A stretch of DNA of 64,000 bases, from the NCBI RefSeq assembly GCF_024753135.1, contig NZ_JANUGP010000019.1, positions 95,395 to 159,394 of the forward strand, written 5' to 3'. The notes under the pieces are model-generated. The model was given only the letters and a program-made list of their open reading frames with translations. It was not told where the DNA came from and did not search any database. The translations under genes were made by a program, and so were the position numbers. Positions 60,454 to 64,000 of the stretch are shown piece by piece. How positions within the stretch are numbered: the stretch's first letter is position 1; each line of letters starts with the position of its first letter. This DNA comes from Streptomyces pyxinicus. GTDB lineage: Bacteria; Actinomycetota; Actinomycetes; Streptomycetales; Streptomycetaceae.

Positions 60454-63030
60454 GGGCACGGCCACCAGGCCGAGTTCCGCGCCGGAGGCCAGCAGACGGT
60501 GGGCGGGCAGGATGCGGACCGTGTAGCCGTAGGGGCCGGTGCGGTCCAGGGCGAGCGGGCCCTCGTAGACCCGGCGGCCCTCCAGGTCCGGGGCGCCGGT
60601 CGCCTTCAGCGGCACGACCGTGGCGTCCGTGATCCGGTCCTCCGCGTCCACCCGGCCGGAGACCGCCTGCACCTCCACGTCGTCCGGGCTCAGCTCGCCG
60701 AGCCCCACCCGCACCCGCAGCCCCACGGTGGAGCCGAGTTCCGCGGTGGCCGTCGTCGCGGTGGTCTCCACGTGGTCCACGGTCACCGCGTGCCAGGCGC
60801 CTCGCACCCGGGCCTTCCACCCGGCCAGGTCCCGGGCGGTGTCCGGGGTCAGCGCGCGGTGGGACTGCGCGGCCGGGGTGTAGAGCCGCTCGACGTACTC
60901 CCGGACCATGCGCCCGGCCAGCACCTTCGGGCCGAGCAGGGTGAGGGTCTGGCGGACCATCTGGATCCAGCGGTCCGGCAGGCCGCCCCGCCCGCGCTCG
61001 TAGAAGCGCGGGGTCACCCGCTGCTCCAGCAGGTCGTAGAGGGCCGCCGCCTCGATGTCGTCGCGGCGGTCGGCGTCGGTGCCGGCGCCGTCGGCGGTGG
61101 GCACGGCCCAGCCGAAGTCGGGCCGGAACCATTCGTCCCACCAGCCGTCCAGGACCGAGAGGTTGAGGCAGCCGTTGAGCGCCGCCTTCATCCCGGAGGT
61201 GCCGCAGGCCTCCAGCGGGCGCAGCGGGTTGTTCAGCCAGACGTCGCAGCCCGGGTAGAGCTTCTGCGCCATCGCCATGCCGTAGTCCGGCAGGAACACG
61301 ATGCGGTGCCTGACCCGGGGGTCGTCGGCGAACCGCACCAGCTCCTGCACCAGCCGCTTGCCGCCGTCGTCGGCCGGGTGCGCCTTGCCGGCGACCACGA
61401 TCTGCACCGGCCGCTCGGGGTGCAGCAGCAGCTCCGTCAGCCGGTCCGGGTCCCGCAGCATCAGGGTGAGCCGCTTGTACGACGGCACCCGGCGCGCGAA
61501 CCCGATCGTGAGCACGTCCGGGTCCAGGGCGCCGTCGATCCAGCCCAGCTCGGCGTCGCCCGCGCCACGCTGCCGCCAGGAGGCCCGCAGCCGCTCGCGC
61601 ACCTCCTGCACCAGCTGTTCGCGCAGGGTGCGGCGCAGCTCCCAGACCTCGTCGTCCGGGATGTCCGCGACCGCGTCCCAGCGCTCGGAGCCGCCGACGC
61701 TCAGCGCGTCCTCGGTCCGCTGGGCGCCGACCTGCCGGGCCCCGAGCCGCAGCACCTCGGGCGCCACCCAGGTCGGCGCGTGCACCCCGTTGGTCACGGA
61801 GGTGATCGGCACCTCCTCGGCGTCGAATCCCGGCCACAGCCCGGCGAACATCTCCCGGCTGACCTGACCGTGCAGCAGCGAGACCCCGTTGGCGTGCTGG
61901 GCCAGCCGGAGCCCCATCACGGCCATGTTGAACAGGTTGGACTCGCCGCCCGGGTAGGTCTCCCGGCCGAGCGCCAGGATGCGCTGGGCGTCGATGCCGG
62001 GCAGCTCGGTGTCCGGGCCGAAGTGCCGGGCGACCAGCTCCCGGTCGAAGCGGTCGATACCGGCCGGCACCGGGGTGTGCGTGGTGAAGACGGTGCCGCC
62101 GCGCACCGCTTCGAGCGCGGCGTCGAAGTCGAGCCCGGCCGCGCACAGTTCCGAGATGCGCTCCAGGCCGAGGAAGCCGGCGTGCCCCTCGTTGGTGTGG
62201 AACACCTCGGGCGCCGGGTGCCCGGTGAGCCGGCAGTACGCGCGCACCGCCCGGACACCCCCTATGCCGAGCAGCATCTCCTGGAGCAGCCGGTGCTCGC
62301 TGCCGCCGCCGTAGAGCCGGTCAGTGACCCCGCGTTCGCCGAGGTCGTTCTCCTCCACGTCGGAGTCGAGCATCAGCAGCGGCACCCGGCCGACCTGAGC
62401 CAGCCAGATCCGGGCGCGCAGCGCCTTGCCGCCGGGCAGCGCGAGGGAGACCCGGGCGGGGGTGCCGTCGGCCTCCTGCAGCTCGGTCAGGGGCAGCTCG
62501 TTGGGGTCGAGGACGGGGTAGTGCTCCTGCTGCCAGCCGTCGCGGGACAGGCTCTGCCGGAAGTACCCGTGCCGGTAGAGCAGTCCGACCCCGATCAGCG
62601 GGACGCCGAGGTCGCTGGCCGACTTGAGATGGTCGCCGGCGAGGATGCCGAGCCCGCCGGAGTACTGGGGCAGCGCGGCCGTGACGCCGAACTCCGGGGA
62701 GAAGTAGGCGACGGCGGCGGGCAGGCCGTCGGTCTGGGCCTGGTACCAGCGGTCGCCGGACAGGTAGTCGTCGAGGTCGTCGGCGACCGCGGTCAGCCGG
62801 CGCAGGAACCGGCGGTCGCCGGCCAGCTCGGTGAGCCGGGCCGGGCGCACGGTGCCCAGCAGCCGCACCGGGTCGCGCCCGGCGGCGGCCCAGGCCTCGG
62901 GGTCGACGGACTGGAACAGGTCGCGCGTTTCCGCATGCCAGGACCAGCGCAGATTGCGTGCCAGGTCGCTGAGCGGCCGGAGGGGAGCGGGCAGAACGGG
63001 ACGGACGGTGAACCGGCGGATCGCCTTCAC
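60412..63030 (-). CDS. glgP: Alpha-glucan (glycogen/maltodextrin) phosphorylase
   Basis: An 872-residue GT35 enzyme that releases glucose-1-phosphate from alpha-1,4-glucans using PLP. It belongs to the actinobacterial alpha-glucan phosphorylase branch: N-terminal DUF3417-like region (LPAPLRPLSDLARNLRWSWHAETRDLFQ), VAYFSPEFGVTAALPQYSGGLGILAGDHLKSASDLGVPLIGVG in the core, HTNEGHAGFL, and the C-terminal EACGTSGMKAALNG with the PLP region. A Glu/Val-rich tail domain follows. ATG 63030. It diverges from glgE, so breakdown of branched glucan to phosphorylated sugar and GlgE-based glucan synthesis are controlled from one 329-base interval. Its 3' end was involved in a local duplication. Confidence 0.95.
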   Translation of the reverse strand: MKAIRRFTVRPVLPAPLRPLSDLARNLRWSWHAETRDLFQSVDPEAWAAAGRDPVRLLGTVRPARLTELAGDRRFLRRLTAVADDLDDYLSGDRWYQAQTDGLPAAVAYFSPEFGVTAALPQYSGGLGILAGDHLKSASDLGVPLIGVGLLYRHGYFRQSLSRDGWQQEHYPVLDPNELPLTELQEADGTPARVSLALPGGKALRARIWLAQVGRVPLLMLDSDVEENDLGERGVTDRLYGGGSEHRLLQEMLLGIGGVRAVRAYCRLTGHPAPEVFHTNEGHAGFLGLERISELCAAGLDFDAALEAVRGGTVFTTHTPVPAGIDRFDRELVARHFGPDTELPGIDAQRILALGRETYPGGESNLFNMAVMGLRLAQHANGVSLLHGQVSREMFAGLWPGFDAEEVPITSVTNGVHAPTWVAPEVLRLGARQVGAQRTEDALSVGGSERWDAVADIPDDEVWELRRTLREQLVQEVRERLRASWRQRGAGDAELGWIDGALDPDVLTIGFARRVPSYKRLTLMLRDPDRLTELLLHPERPVQIVVAGKAHPADDGGKRLVQELVRFADDPRVRHRIVFLPDYGMAMAQKLYPGCDVWLNNPLRPLEACGTSGMKAALNGCLNLSVLDGWWDEWFRPDFGWAVPTADGAGTDADRRDDIEAAALYDLLEQRVTPRFYERGRGGLPDRWIQMVRQTLTLLGPKVLAGRMVREYVERLYTPAAQSHRALTPDTARDLAGWKARVRGAWHAVTVDHVETTATTATAELGSTVGLRVRVGLGELSPDDVEVQAVSGRVDAEDRITDATVVPLKATGAPDLEGRRVYEGPLALDRTGPYGYTVRILPAHRLLASGAELGLVAVPSQDVVDGAGVLMR

Positions 63031-63056
63031 ATGCCACCTCGGACGCGGTACGGGGT

Positions 63057-63080
63057 GAGACGCACGGCGCTGTGCGTCTC
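63057..63080. promoter_or_regulatory. Inverted repeat upstream of glgP
   Basis: GAGACGCAC (63057-63065) and GTGCGTCTC (63072-63080) form a perfect 9-bp inverted repeat with a 6-nt spacer, 27 bases upstream of the glgP start. It may be an operator or a 5'-leader hairpin in the glgP mRNA. Confidence 0.5.
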
Positions 63081-63190
63081 GTCGTCACCTTCGACGGTAG
63101 TGGTTACCCGGGCGTCGGTGGGGACGCTTTGGCCGGGTGTCGGGGCGTCAAGCCCCGGTCTGCGGGCACCCGGGGGACGAGGACCGGTCT

Positions 63191-63219
63191 TGTGTGCGGA
63201 CGTACGCGTGAGTAGTTAA
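63191..63219 (+). promoter_or_regulatory. Candidate promoter of glgE
   Basis: TTGTGT (63191-63196) and TAGTTA (63214-63219) are separated by 17 bases, a fair housekeeping-type promoter in an otherwise GC-rich gap. The start of glgE lies 140 bases downstream. Confidence 0.5.
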
Positions 63220-63359
63220 CAGAGTGCCGGGTTGCCGACCCGAACAGGAGGGGAAGGCTCCACCGGTACGCACCCCACGAGCGTCACCCCGTACCGCCGC
63301 AGGACCCCACCTCCCCACAGTCATCCGCCACACCCACGTTGACGCGGACAGGAGCGGTC

Positions 63360-64000
63360 ATGCCCGCCACGCACCACTCGTCAGCACCTTCGAGCAGCAG
63401 CAAGGCCAAGGCCCCGGCCCGCCGCACGGCGAACGCCAAGGCCCAACGGCCCGCCGCCGGGGAGCGCTCGTCCCCGCCGGCGCCGCCGCCCGTCACGCTC
63501 GGGCGCATCCCCGTCCTCGACGTGCGCCCCGCGGTGCGCCAGGGGCGCCGGCCCGCCAAGGCGGTGACCGGCGAGTCGTTCCCGGTGTCGGCCACCGTGT
63601 TCCGGGAGGGGCACGACGCCGTCGCCGCGAACGTGGTGCTGCGCGACCCGGCGGGCCGGGAGGGCCCCTGGACGCCGATGCGGGAACTCGCCCCGGGCAC
63701 CGACCGCTGGGGTGCCACCGTCACGGCGGGCGAAGTCGGCCACTGGACCTACACGGTGGAGGCCTGGTCGGACCCGGTCGGCACCTGGCGGCACCACGCG
63801 GAGATCAAGATCCCGGCCGGCATCGACACCGGCCTGGTCCTCCAGGAGGGCGCGGAGCTGTACGAACGCGCCGCCGCCGGTGTCCCGGAGGGGTCCCGGG
63901 GGCCCGTGCTGGAGGCGGTGGCGGCCCTGCGCGACGAGAGCCGGCCGCCCGCCTGGCGCCTCGCCGCCGCGCTGTCCCCCGAGGTCACGCGGGTCCTGGA
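63360..64000 (+). CDS. glgE: Maltosyltransferase GlgE, 5' part (cut by the window edge)
   Basis: The frame is open from ATG 63360 to the window end (213 codons). GlgE transfers maltosyl units from maltose-1-phosphate to alpha-1,4-glucan. A low-complexity Ser/Lys/Ala-rich tail of about 45 residues precedes the N-terminal domain, where LGRIPVLDVRPAVRQGRRPA and AVTGESFPVSATVFREGHDAV match the GlgE N-terminal fold, followed by VEAWSDPVGTWRHHAEIKI and the helical insert beginning GAELYERAA. The catalytic GH13 domain is outside the window. AGGAG lies seven bases upstream of the start. It diverges from glgP. Confidence 0.92.
   Translation, partial: MPATHHSSAPSSSSKAKAPARRTANAKAQRPAAGERSSPPAPPPVTLGRIPVLDVRPAVRQGRRPAKAVTGESFPVSATVFREGHDAVAANVVLRDPAGREGPWTPMRELAPGTDRWGATVTAGEVGHWTYTVEAWSDPVGTWRHHAEIKIPAGIDTGLVLQEGAELYERAAAGVPEGSRGPVLEAVAALRDESRPPAWRLAAALSPEVTRVL

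Overview
The window is a 64 kb piece of a very GC-rich actinomycete chromosome, almost certainly Streptomyces. Signs are the near-total G/C third codon positions, many GTG and some TTG starts, an SCO6880-family transfer protein, an AfsR/SARP regulator, a small EF-hand protein, paired L,D-transpeptidases and the GlgX/GlgP/GlgE glucan genes. No rRNA, tRNA, CRISPR array, transposase, integrase or relaxase gene was seen.

Left part (1-10.4 kb): the 3' part of glyA, then sdaA behind a strong hairpin. Next is a full-length SARP/NB-ARC/TPR regulator facing a compact azole-type RiPP locus: a 35-residue precursor with one Cys, a fused ThiF-like/YcaO cyclodehydratase and a SagB-type FMN dehydrogenase. 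This minimal locus is the most interesting metabolic system in the window.

10.4-28.2 kb is mostly ordinary chromosome: a hydrolase/cupin/TetR group, a GH25 muramidase, an NADP-binding reductase, an EF-hand protein, a GNAT, a coupled YVTN-propeller lipoprotein and polysaccharide-deacetylase-like pair, an RsbW-type ATPase, an enoyl-CoA hydratase, two L,D-transpeptidases, GlgX, an ECF sigma factor with a membrane partner, a GT2 glycosyltransferase coupled to a PIG-V-like membrane mannosyltransferase, and an APH-fold kinase.

28.2-35.7 kb carries two heterodimeric ABC exporters. The second pair is strikingly asymmetric: only one composite ATP site can be assembled. Its two genes are joined through a 12-codon mini-ORF made by a 35-bp tandem duplication.

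35.8-52.8 kb is an accessory island. It opens with decayed fragments of the neighbouring ABC genes and a broken NUDIX gene. It then holds a type IV secretion-like locus (VirD4/TraG-like coupling ATPase, VirB4-like ATPase, SCO6880-family protein, TrbL/VirB6-like channel, pilin-like peptide, transglycosylase-NlpC/P60 cell-wall hydrolase, VirB8-like lipoprotein). The downstream end of that operon encodes a RelA/SpoT-fold protein with a long Arg-rich tail, preceded by a small, translationally coupled acidic protein. With no relaxase or integrase here, this could be a protein-delivery system with an alarmone-synthetase-like toxin, or one part of a larger conjugative element. It ends near a decayed ABC ATPase gene.

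Right part (52.8-64 kb): a TetR regulator and a divergent FAD monooxygenase around two perfect palindromic operators, tandem secreted M4 metalloproteases each followed by a hairpin, a DUF1990 gene, glgP whose 3' end has been partly duplicated, and the start of glgE reading off the right edge.
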